Shown here in pieces: positions 9,004 through 16,513 of a stretch of 64,000 nucleotides of DNA. Source of the stretch: Shinella pollutisoli (GTDB lineage Bacteria; Pseudomonadota; Alphaproteobacteria; Rhizobiales; Rhizobiaceae); NCBI RefSeq assembly GCF_024609765.1, contig NZ_JANFDG010000007.1, positions 62,001-126,000 of the forward strand, written 5' to 3'. The notes beneath the pieces are model-generated. The model had not been told where the DNA came from. It made no database searches and saw nothing but the letters and a program-made list of their open reading frames with translations. Each line of letters opens with the position of its first letter. Position 1 is the first letter of the stretch. The translations under genes were made by a program, and so were the position numbers.

Positions 9004-10089
9004 ATGCTCGCCTTCCACCCGGCGGGCGTGCTCTTCGCGCTCGCCGCGATCATGGCGGCCGCGCTTCCATGGCTCTGGCTCCTCCCGCTCGAGGACCCGC
9101 GGCTGGCACATGTCCGGCTGGGGATATTCGGCTTCGGCGGTGCGGCCGTCTGCGGCTATGTCATGACGGCGCAGAAGGCCTGGACGGGGCGCCGGGTCCC
9201 GGTCCCGGCGCTTGGCGCCGGGTTGCTGGTGCTCGGCGGACGATCGGCATGCCTCTGCCTGCCGGAGGCTCTCTGGCCGGTCCTCCTGCCGGCGCTGCCG
9301 GTCGCCCTCGCGATCCTGTGGCCGCTCGTGCCGGCGCGACGCTGGGACAAGGCGCCCTTGGCCACGGTGCCGCTGCTGCTCGTCGCGGCGGAAGCGATGC
9401 TTCTCCGCCATCGAGACCTCGCCGGGGTCCTTCCCGTCGCGATGGCGGTCCTCGTCTTCGTCGTCGGCGGGCGGCTCGTTCCTTCCTTCCTGGACGAGGC
9501 GCGCCGCCGCCGCGGCCTCGATGCACCGCCGCGGCCGCCGCTGTGGCTCGCGGTGGCCGCACTGGGCGTCGGCCTTCTTGACGGCGGATGGATCGGAACG
9601 GGGGCACTTCTTGCCGCCGTGCTCTGGGTCGCCTCCATCGGCCTCGACGGGCTCCGGCTGGGCCCGGCCAACCGCATGCTGTGCCTCGGCTATGCCGGTC
9701 TCGTCCCCGGGCTGCTCGGCATCGCGGCCGCCCGGTCGGGGCTGATGCCGCATCTGGTGACGGTGCACGTCCTGACCATGGCGACCATGGGTCCGATGAT
9801 CATCGCCATCGCCGCGCGCGTGTCGATGCGCCGTCCGGCGGGAGCGGAACTTCTGCCGCTCCGGCGACACTGGGCGGCCTTCGTGCTTGCGTTCGCTGCC
9901 GCCGCCGCGCGCGGGCTGGCGGAACTGCCCGGGCCGGCATTTCCGTGGCTCGCCGTCGCGGGGACCGCCTGGTCGGCCGCCTGGCTCATGTTCCTGTCGG
10001 CCCACGTGCCGGCGCTGGCGAGGCCTGCTCCGTTTCCCCTGCTGAGCGCCGTGCGGTCTTCCCGCCGCTCCGGCGCCGCATCTCAGTGA
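9004..10089 (+). CDS. nnrS: NnrS family multi-pass membrane protein
   Basis: About 361 residues made almost entirely of hydrophobic segments (roughly ten to twelve membrane helices). The GYVMTAQKAWTGRRVP segment and the HVLTMATMGPMIIAI helix match NnrS, a heme- and copper-containing inner-membrane protein found with denitrification genes and linked to relief of nitric-oxide stress. The start is uncertain: the ATG at 9004 is used, but an upstream TTG at 8917 keeps the frame. It is third in the P450 / MogA / NnrS row. Its 3' end overlaps the end of the convergent CBS gene by seven bases. Confidence 0.82.
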   Translation: MLAFHPAGVLFALAAIMAAALPWLWLLPLEDPRLAHVRLGIFGFGGAAVCGYVMTAQKAWTGRRVPVPALGAGLLVLGGRSACLCLPEALWPVLLPALPVALAILWPLVPARRWDKAPLATVPLLLVAAEAMLLRHRDLAGVLPVAMAVLVFVVGGRLVPSFLDEARRRRGLDAPPRPPLWLAVAALGVGLLDGGWIGTGALLAAVLWVASIGLDGLRLGPANRMLCLGYAGLVPGLLGIAAARSGLMPHLVTVHVLTMATMGPMIIAIAARVSMRRPAGAELLPLRRHWAAFVLAFAAAAARGLAELPGPAFPWLAVAGTAWSAAWLMFLSAHVPALARPAPFPLLSAVRSSRRSGAASQ

Positions 10090-10529
10090 TGCCGCGCGTC
10101 CGACTGGGAATGCGCGCCTCCGGGGCGCGAGATCGCCGCCAGCGCCTCGCCGGTGCCTTCCCCGCGCGCCTCGACCGCGATGTCGCCCAGCGACAGGATG
10201 CCGACGAGCCGCTTGTCGCGGTCGAGGACCGGAAGCCGGCGGACCTGCTGGTCGCCGAGATTGCCGCAGACGTCATCGAGGTCCTCGTCCTCGAAGCAGT
10301 ATTTCACCTCGGCCGACATGACCTCGTCGACCCTCGTCTCCGGTCCCTTGCCGGCGGCCACGGCCCGCACGGCGATGTCCCGGTCGGTCAGCATGCCCAC
10401 CAGCCGGCCATCGCTTGCCACCGGCACGATGCCGGCGTCGATCTCCGTCATGATGCGGGCGGCGTCCCGAATGGTTTCCTCCCGATTGATGACGCGGACG
10501 TTGCGCGTCATGACCTCGCTGACTTTCAT
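10083..10529 (-). CDS. Tandem CBS-domain protein
   Basis: A 148-residue protein made of one pair of CBS motifs (about residues 8-60 and 72-125; MTRNVRVINREETI and VLDRDKRLVGILSLGD are typical). CBS pairs bind adenosine nucleotides and act as energy or redox sensors, and small stand-alone forms are common in Hyphomicrobiales. Its ATG overlaps the stop of the upstream polyamine-synthase-like gene (ATGA), so both are made together. A GAGGAG site precedes it. The target is unknown. Confidence 0.88.
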   Translation of the reverse strand: MKVSEVMTRNVRVINREETIRDAARIMTEIDAGIVPVASDGRLVGMLTDRDIAVRAVAAGKGPETRVDEVMSAEVKYCFEDEDLDDVCGNLGDQQVRRLPVLDRDKRLVGILSLGDIAVEARGEGTGEALAAISRPGGAHSQSDARHH

Positions 10530-11287
10530 TGCCGTAACTCCTCTCGATCGGATGTACGCTCCTTCAAACCGGCGACGGCGCCGAGGGTTCCGGCCAATGT
10601 GCCCGGACGGACGAGGGGCAGGCGGTCGCCGGCGAGGTAGATGTGGTGGAAGGCGTCGGCACGGCCGTCGACGAGGCAGACGTCGTCGCGCCGCCACCGC
10701 CAGGGCAGCGCCGCCAGCCTGTCCTCGAATTCCGCCGAGACGGTCGCGGACCAGAAGGCGGCGATGCCGCCCGGCGCGAGGCGGCGGTGCACCGATCTCA
10801 GCCCGCATTCGCTGTAGATCGCGTCATTGGTCTCGCGCACGGTGACGTCGGGGCCGTTGTCGGTGTCCATGAGGATGATATCGTAGGCGTCGCCCCGCTG
10901 CCGCAGGACATGCTGCACGTCGTCGATATGGAGCACGACCCGGGGGTCGCGGAGCGGGTGGTCCGCCAGATGGCCGATATGCCGGAGGTTCCAGTCGGCG
11001 ATCTCGGGCACGAGCTCGCAGACGGTCACTTCGGCCTCGCGTTCGATCCAGTCGAGCGCCGTGCGCAGCGTGAAGCCCATGCCGAGCCCGCCGATCAGCA
11101 CGCGCCGCACCGAACGGCCGTGAAGCCGCAGGCTCCGCTCGGCGAGGATCGTCTCCGAGCGGTGGTTGAGATTGGACATCAGCTCCAGCCCGTTGAAGCG
11201 GATCTCGTAGATGCCGTCCCTCCTGCGCAGGACGATGTCGTCGCCCGCCGCGTTGCTGGCCCGCGCCAGCTCCGTCCACAATGTCAT
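10526..11287 (-). CDS. Spermidine-synthase-fold (PABS family) methyltransferase-like protein
   Basis: A 253-residue protein with a Rossmann methyltransferase fold; GGLGMG at residues 66-71 is the nucleotide loop and DIILMDTDNGPD is the acidic strand that follows in this family. It resembles spermidine synthase-like proteins found widely in bacteria without polyamine genes; the catalytic polyamine-binding residues cannot be confirmed by eye. It sits between a PtsN-like gene and a CBS gene, all leftward, with a four-base overlap to the latter. Whether it makes polyamines is doubtful. Confidence 0.75.
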   Translation of the reverse strand: MTLWTELARASNAAGDDIVLRRRDGIYEIRFNGLELMSNLNHRSETILAERSLRLHGRSVRRVLIGGLGMGFTLRTALDWIEREAEVTVCELVPEIADWNLRHIGHLADHPLRDPRVVLHIDDVQHVLRQRGDAYDIILMDTDNGPDVTVRETNDAIYSECGLRSVHRRLAPGGIAAFWSATVSAEFEDRLAALPWRWRRDDVCLVDGRADAFHHIYLAGDRLPLVRPGTLAGTLGAVAGLKERTSDREELRQ

Positions 11288-11360
11288 GTCGTCTTCCCGA
11301 ATGTTCCGGCCGGCGCCCGCGGCAGCCGGCAAACCCCTGTCTTGCGGTGGATGGTCCTGG

Positions 11361-11395
11361 CGGGTTGCCGCAGCGCTCACGGTTGCGGCAACCCG
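11361..11395 (-). other. Strong hairpin at the end of the PtsN-like gene
   Basis: A perfect 12-base inverted repeat (11361-11372 with 11384-11395) covers the stop codon region of the PtsN-like gene. On the minus strand it is not followed by a T run, so it is more likely an mRNA-stabilising or attenuating structure ahead of the polyamine-synthase-like gene than a full terminator. Confidence 0.5.
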
Positions 11396-11895
11396 ACGGC
11401 ATCGCCTGCCGTGGGGCCGTGCGGCAGGCCCGCAAGCCCGGCGGCGCGGGCGCGGGTGTGGAGGAGGCTGCGGATGCGATCGGGCGCGCTCATGCTTCTG
11501 ATCGACGGCAGGACGCCGGGATCGAGCAGGATGCGGTTGACGAGGGAGGAGAACCTGACGAAGTCCTGCACCCTGCTCTGCGGCCAGATCAGCGCCAGCA
11601 CCACGTCGACGGCGGTATCGTCCGGTGCGTCGAAGTCGACGGGGGCCGCCAGCCGGATGAGTGCGCCGGCGGGGCGCCGGCATTGCCGGGCGATCGCATG
11701 CGGCATGGCCACGCCGCGCCCGAGCGCGGTCGACCCGAGCGCTTCCCTGGCCGCAAGCGCAGCCTTGACCTCCTCGTATGCCATGCCGGCGCCATCGGCC
11801 AGGCGGTCGGCGGCGAGCGCGATGGCGGCCTCCCTGTGCGGCACGATGGCCGCGAGCGACACATCCATGGCAAGAAGCAGTGCGATATTGTCCAA
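11377..11895 (-). CDS. PTS EIIA (PtsN-like) phosphocarrier-domain protein
   Basis: A 172-residue single EIIA domain of the fructose/nitrogen class. The phosphorylatable histidine is His66 in RGVAMPHAIA, matching the G-[IV]-A-x-P-H motif. Such proteins accept phosphate from the PTS-Ntr chain and regulate potassium transport, nitrogen use or kinases instead of importing sugar; no permease domain is nearby. The main ptsN in this group is normally next to rpoN, so this is likely a paralogue. It is the first gene of a leftward set with the PABS-like and CBS genes. Confidence 0.82.
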   Translation of the reverse strand: MDNIALLLAMDVSLAAIVPHREAAIALAADRLADGAGMAYEEVKAALAAREALGSTALGRGVAMPHAIARQCRRPAGALIRLAAPVDFDAPDDTAVDVVLALIWPQSRVQDFVRFSSLVNRILLDPGVLPSIRSMSAPDRIRSLLHTRARAAGLAGLPHGPTAGDAVGLPQP

Positions 11896-12394
11896 GTCGA
11901 TCTCCAGCAGACATCCGGTGCATGCCGGTCCGGTTCCCGCCCATAAGCGGCCGCACGCCCGGAAACGGGCGCGGCGCGGCGGATGGCTTGGGGAAATCCG
12001 GACGGCGGACGAAAGCGATCCCTGGCGCGGCTTCCGCAGGCGCGGAATGCCGGCCAGGGCTAGGAGCCCGTGATGAGGCGCGACGTGGCTTCGTGGCAGG
12101 TGCCGTGCTTGTTCATGCGGGCCACTATCGGCCAGGAAGCACGGAAAGTCAAATAACTGAAAAAAAAGAAAAAATGCCTCCGCCCGAGGCCTTGAATCGC
12201 CCGGCGCGGCCGCCTAGATTGGGGCCATGTGCATGGAAACGTTCATCAAGATGTCGAGGCTCGCCGGCGAAGCACGTTCTTCGTCCCGGAGCGGCATCCT
12301 TTGACCTCCGATCGCCGCACGTAGCACGCTCCGGGAATTCCAAGATTGCGGTTCGTTTCGGCGACGCGGATGCGTCGCGTGATGGAGCGTATCC
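11896..12394. other. Intergenic region without a convincing gene
   Basis: About 500 bases between divergent genes. It includes an A-rich tract at 12164-12177 and must hold promoters for the PtsN-like gene (leftward) and the zinc-ribbon/Nudix pair (rightward). Two tiny open frames of 18 and 25 codons (12061-12117 minus, 12227-12304 plus) lack good ribosome sites. No repeat or RNA gene is seen. Confidence 0.5.
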
Positions 12395-12553
12395 ATGAGA
12401 CATCCCCATGCCCTGCAAGTCTGCCTCTCCTGCAATCGTCCCCTGCCGCGCGCCGCCCGCCGCTGCCCTTGGTGCAAGCGGCTGAGCGTCATGCGTGCCG
12501 AGGCGGCCGCCGCGCCGATGCGGCGGGCCGCCTCGGCCGGAGAGCGCTCGTGA
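12395..12553 (+). CDS. Small zinc-ribbon protein (two CxxC)
   Basis: A 52-residue open frame beginning MRHPHALQVCLSCNRPLPRA. It has two CxxC pairs, CLSC at residues 10-13 and CPWC at 24-27, spaced as in a treble-clef/zinc-ribbon knuckle, followed by a basic, alanine-rich tail. GGAG lies eight bases before the ATG. Its stop codon overlaps the GTG start of the Nudix gene (GTGA), which strongly suggests a real, translationally coupled gene. Role unknown: it may bind nucleic acid or the adjoining hydrolase. Confidence 0.68.
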   Translation: MRHPHALQVCLSCNRPLPRAARRCPWCKRLSVMRAEAAAAPMRRAASAGERS

Positions 12554-12987
12554 GCGCCGCCGCCCCGGCGGCGGCCGGCGATGCGTTGCTCCAATATGGG
12601 GCGATCCCGTGGCGGAAGGACCGGCGCGGCCGCATGCGCGTGCTGCTCGTGACGTCGCGGGGGCGCGGTCGCTGGATCGTGCCGAAGGGATGGCCGGCCG
12701 CAGACAGGCCGCCGTATCTCTCCGCCGCGATGGAGGCCTTCGAGGAGGCCGGCGTGATCGGCGATATCATGACGCATCCGCTCGCCGGCTACCACTACGT
12801 CAAGGAGGCGGCGGACGGCTCGCTGCAGCAACGCCACGTGACGCTGTACGGGCTGCGGGTGCGCGGCACGCTGACGAACTGGCCGGAGCGCGCGGAGCGA
12901 CGGCGACGCTGGTTCGACCCGGAGGAGGCGGCCGGCGCCGTCGACAACGCGCAGCTCGCGCAGGCCATCCGCACCATTGCCGCATGA
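12550..12987 (+). CDS. Nudix hydrolase
   Basis: A 145-residue protein starting at a GTG that overlaps the zinc-ribbon gene. The region IVPKGWP...AAMEAFEEAGV (residues about 47-75) is the Nudix box: the Glu-Glu pair that binds Mg is present, but the usual Arg before the first catalytic Glu is Met (MEAFEEAG). It resembles rhizobial Nudix proteins of the diphosphoinositol-polyphosphate phosphohydrolase type, which start soon after a PKG segment. Such enzymes split nucleoside diphosphates linked to X. Substrate unknown. Confidence 0.85.
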   Translation: MSAAAPAAAGDALLQYGAIPWRKDRRGRMRVLLVTSRGRGRWIVPKGWPAADRPPYLSAAMEAFEEAGVIGDIMTHPLAGYHYVKEAADGSLQQRHVTLYGLRVRGTLTNWPERAERRRRWFDPEEAAGAVDNAQLAQAIRTIAA

Positions 12988-13039
12988 ACCGGCGATGGCG
13001 CGGCCGCTTTTCGCCTGGGGCGCACCGCCTTCCGTAGGC

Positions 13040-13053
13040 TTGATCATCATCAA
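13040..13053. promoter_or_regulatory. FNR/FixK-type box upstream of the LuxR-type regulator
   Basis: TTGATCATCATCAA is a perfect match to the consensus TTGAT-N4-ATCAA recognised by FNR, FixK and FnrN. It lies 192 bases before the regulator start, farther than usual, so a long untranslated leader would be needed. An overlapping ATCAATTTTGAT dyad adds a second half-site. Confidence 0.6.
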
Positions 13054-13245
13054 TTTTGATGTCCCCGTCGCCACGTCGGCCTGCGCTCATCGGATCACTA
13101 TCGGGTAAATCACTGATATATATAATAATTTCTTTGCCTGACGGACGCTCGGTCAAGACACACGTCAGGCTTGCATGCCCGTTGACTCTTTCCGGGACAG
13201 GACGATCTATAAGCAAAAGCAGGAATACCGTTCCCGGAAGATGCG

Positions 13246-14346
13246 ATGATCGAGCTGGCAGGGTATTTGGGTTTCGTGGCGGACATGTTCGAGGCGGCCC
13301 TGTCGGACGAGGGATGGCGCAACGCCGCCTCGCTGGTCGCCCGGGCCCTCGGGGTCGACCAGGCCGCCATCGTGGTCAACCGCCACGGCGGCATGCCGGA
13401 CGTTTCCGTGACGGCGAGCATCCTGGAGTTCAAGGACCGCTACGATCTGCGCTACCAGCAGCTCGATCCCTGGGCGGAGCGGCGCCGGCTTCTCAAGGTG
13501 CGGGGCGTGTTCCTCGCCAGCGAGATCTTTCCGGAAGAGCAGTTCGTCAAGACCGAATTCTACAACGACTATGCCCGCCATATCGGCATGTTCCGCCCGA
13601 TGACGGCCGATCTCGTCACGCAGGCCGGCCATACGCTGGAAATCGGTGCGGAGCAGCCCTTCTCGCGCCTGCGCTTCGAGGCGCCGGACAAGGCGCGCCT
13701 CGACGTCCTCGCGCCCTACATCGCCCGCGCCGTCGACCTGCGCCAGTCGCTGCGCCTCGCGCGGCTGAACGAGGCGCTTGGAGGCTCGCTCCTCGAAACC
13801 TGGACGATGCCCGCCGTGGTCTGCGACGGCGACGGCCGGATCCTGATCGCCAACGCCGGTGCCGAGGCCCTGGAGCGCTCGGGTTTCTTCGGGCTTGCGG
13901 GCGGGCAGCTGCGCCTGCCGGCCTTGCATCCGGCACTTGCGGCGAGAGCCCGCGCGATGATCGCCGGCGCCGGCACGACGGGGCTCGGCGGCGCGTTCTC
14001 GGTGCGCGATCCGCGCACGAACACGCTCCGGATGGTGCTGGTCTCGCCGCTGCCGGCGAGCCTTGCGGAAGGGCGCTCGCTGGTGCTGGTGACGGTCGGC
14101 GACAGCTCCTCGCGGCCCGTCGCGCCCGCGACGCTGCGCGCCATGTTCAACCTCTCGCCCGCACAGGTGGAGCTGGCGCTCGCCCTCTATGACGGCGTCT
14201 CGCTCGAGGAATACGCCCTTCGCCGGAACGTGCGGATCAGCACGCTGCGCACCCAGCTTTCGCAACTGTTCGAGCGGGTCGGCGTCAAGAGCCAGAAGGA
14301 TCTCGTCGCCGTCCTCGCGCGCATCCCGCAGATTGGCGCCCGGTAG
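13246..14346 (+). CDS. LuxR-type helix-turn-helix regulator with N-terminal sensor region
   Basis: A 366-residue protein. The last 70 residues hold a GerE/LuxR-like helix-turn-helix (FNLSPAQVELALALYDG to VGVKSQKDLVAVL), while residues 1-290 form a PAS-like sensor with no clear acyl-homoserine-lactone motif. This architecture is common in Hyphomicrobiales as an orphan regulator. Its stop is 121 bases before the giant adhesin, so it may control that gene. The ATG at 13246 follows GGAAG. Confidence 0.8.
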   Translation: MIELAGYLGFVADMFEAALSDEGWRNAASLVARALGVDQAAIVVNRHGGMPDVSVTASILEFKDRYDLRYQQLDPWAERRRLLKVRGVFLASEIFPEEQFVKTEFYNDYARHIGMFRPMTADLVTQAGHTLEIGAEQPFSRLRFEAPDKARLDVLAPYIARAVDLRQSLRLARLNEALGGSLLETWTMPAVVCDGDGRILIANAGAEALERSGFFGLAGGQLRLPALHPALAARARAMIAGAGTTGLGGAFSVRDPRTNTLRMVLVSPLPASLAEGRSLVLVTVGDSSSRPVAPATLRAMFNLSPAQVELALALYDGVSLEEYALRRNVRISTLRTQLSQLFERVGVKSQKDLVAVLARIPQIGAR

Positions 14347-14467
14347 GCCATTCCGTGTGAAAAAATCGACATGAACCGCCCCGGTTATCCTCCATTTGAA
14401 GGATACTCGTGCGCCTGCACCTCGGTTAACACTTTGCATCAGAAAGATTTTACCGGGGGTGTCGGAG

Positions 14468-16513
14468 ATGGTTTCCTTCAGCGGGACGGCAGGCCAGACG
14501 AGCGCGGGGTGGGTCTGGACGACGGTCGACGTCAGGATCGAGGACGACGACATCATCCTCGAGGCAACCCAGTTCGGTACGGACTTTCCCGTCGCCGGCA
14601 CCGACGTGACGATCGAGGGCTACAATGTCGTCGTCTCGACGCTGAGCTACGATTATTTTCCCGCCTTCACGGCCGGCGCCGGGCTGCTGACGATCGCGGC
14701 CAATGGCAGCCTCACCCAGACGACGGGGGGCTTCCGCGTCACCGAGGGGCTCGCGGTGGACGGGCGGATGACCGTCTCCGGCGGCTACCTGCTTCTCGGC
14801 GACGGTGCCGGCAGCTTCTCGCTCACGGGCAGCGGCGAGATGCGGCTGGAGAACGGTTTCGTCACCGGCCACGGCGGGAGCGGAGCCGTCACGGAGTTCC
14901 ACAACCAGGCCCACATCACCGGCTACGGCCTCATCGGGGCGGAATTCGGCGCGGCGCGCTACCCGCTTGATGGTGGCTATCTAGAGATCCACAACGACTA
15001 CGGCGGGACCATCGACGCGAACGTCGCCGGCAAGGCGCTGGCGCTGCAGACCGGCATGGGCCCGGACAACCCCATCGAAAATGCGGGGATCCTGCGGGCG
15101 AGCAACGGCGGGACGCTCCAGATCGTCGGTTCCTTTCCCCATCCGGAAAACAGCGGCCATCTTTCCACCTGGCTCACCCAATCGCCGACGGGCCGGCTGG
15201 AGGCTCTGGAAGGCTCGACGGTGCTGCTCTACAGCGCCATCGTCACGGGCGGCACCCTCCACACGGAATCCACCGGCGTCATCCGCACCGAGGGCTTCCA
15301 GACGCGGCTCATCGACGTCCACCTGACGGAGACGGCCCGGGTGGACGTCACCAGCGTCACCCGGCTGCAGGGCGACATCGACAACGAGGGCGAGATTTTC
15401 ATTTCCAACGGGCTCGCCACGCTCAACATCGCCACGCAGGGGGTGACGCTCACGGGCGGCGGCTCCATCAAGCTGATCGGCGGCTACTACGATCCCGGCA
15501 TCGCCGGCGACGGCCCCGGCGCGGTGCTGACCAATGTCGACAACACGATCCACGGCGTGGGATGGATCGGCAGCGACCGGGGGCTGGTCGGCGGCGCCAC
15601 GCTCACGCTCGTCAACGAGGGCACCATTTCCGCCGACGGCACCACGAACGAGGTCGGGCACCGCACCCTCGGCATCGAACATCTCGTCTCCTTCACCAAT
15701 ACAGGCATTCTCGAGGCCGCGGACGGCGGGGTGCTCAGGATCGCCAATATCGAAAGCGGCATGGTCGAGAACGACGGCGGCCTCATCCGCGCGGGCGGCA
15801 GCGGGTCGGTCGTCGAGATCGGAACGGTCATCGACGGCGGAACGATCCGCACGGCGGCCGGCGGGCTCATCACCTCCATCGGGGGCACGTTCGACGGGTC
15901 GTCCCATGCCGTGACGCTCGATGCGGACATCAAGGTGAGCTACAGCACCTTCCTCGGCCTGAAGGGAGCCATCGCCAACGAAGGCAATATCGATCTCGTC
16001 AGCCGCAACACGCTGGCGATCCTCGCCGACACGGTGCTGAGCGGCGGCGGGACCATCACGCTCGACCGCGGCGGTTTCGAAGCCTCCGCCATCGTCGCCG
16101 GCTCCGGCGGGGCCAAGCTGACCAATATCGACAACACCGTGTCGGGTTCGGGCCTGATCGGCATCACGGACTACTACGGCGACCAGGCCGGCCTGCAGTT
16201 CGTCAACGGTGCGAACGGCAAGGTGATCGCCAACGTCGACGGCCAGGAACTGGTGATCGACACGGGCCGGACCGTGACCAACAACGGCGTGCTGCGCGCG
16301 GACGACGGCGGCATCCTCGTGATCGAGGACAGGGTCGTCGGCAGCGGCAGCCTCGAAATCACCGGCGGCAGCACGCTCAGGATCAGCGACGAGGTCGACT
16401 TCGACGTCACCTTCGTCGGCAATTCGCACGATACGCTCGATCTCACCGACAACGCAGCAACGCCGACTACGATTTCGACATCTACGGCATGGGCGTCGGC
16501 GACCGCATCCTGA
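14468..16513 (+). CDS. Large secreted repeat protein, N-terminal piece (frameshifted)
   Basis: The first 681 residues of a gene that continues in another frame. They contain beta-helix-like repeats of the form GGxI-TLxGG and NVDNTIHGVGWIG / NIDNTVSGSGLIG, as in filamentous surface proteins. No signal peptide is seen, which fits type I secretion. The ATG used (14468) follows GGGGG; the frame is also open from 14396. Around 16450-16465 the coding signal jumps to the frame one base back, and this frame then runs out at 16513 after a nonsense tail. Either a real one-base deletion has broken the gene, or it is a sequence error. Confidence 0.7.
   Translation: MVSFSGTAGQTSAGWVWTTVDVRIEDDDIILEATQFGTDFPVAGTDVTIEGYNVVVSTLSYDYFPAFTAGAGLLTIAANGSLTQTTGGFRVTEGLAVDGRMTVSGGYLLLGDGAGSFSLTGSGEMRLENGFVTGHGGSGAVTEFHNQAHITGYGLIGAEFGAARYPLDGGYLEIHNDYGGTIDANVAGKALALQTGMGPDNPIENAGILRASNGGTLQIVGSFPHPENSGHLSTWLTQSPTGRLEALEGSTVLLYSAIVTGGTLHTESTGVIRTEGFQTRLIDVHLTETARVDVTSVTRLQGDIDNEGEIFISNGLATLNIATQGVTLTGGGSIKLIGGYYDPGIAGDGPGAVLTNVDNTIHGVGWIGSDRGLVGGATLTLVNEGTISADGTTNEVGHRTLGIEHLVSFTNTGILEAADGGVLRIANIESGMVENDGGLIRAGGSGSVVEIGTVIDGGTIRTAAGGLITSIGGTFDGSSHAVTLDADIKVSYSTFLGLKGAIANEGNIDLVSRNTLAILADTVLSGGGTITLDRGGFEASAIVAGSGGAKLTNIDNTVSGSGLIGITDYYGDQAGLQFVNGANGKVIANVDGQELVIDTGRTVTNNGVLRADDGGILVIEDRVVGSGSLEITGGSTLRISDEVDFDVTFVGNSHDTLDLTDNAATPTTISTSTAWASATAS

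Noticed and set aside
12061-12117. 18-codon minus-strand frame.
   Set aside because: Too short, with no ribosome site or known family.
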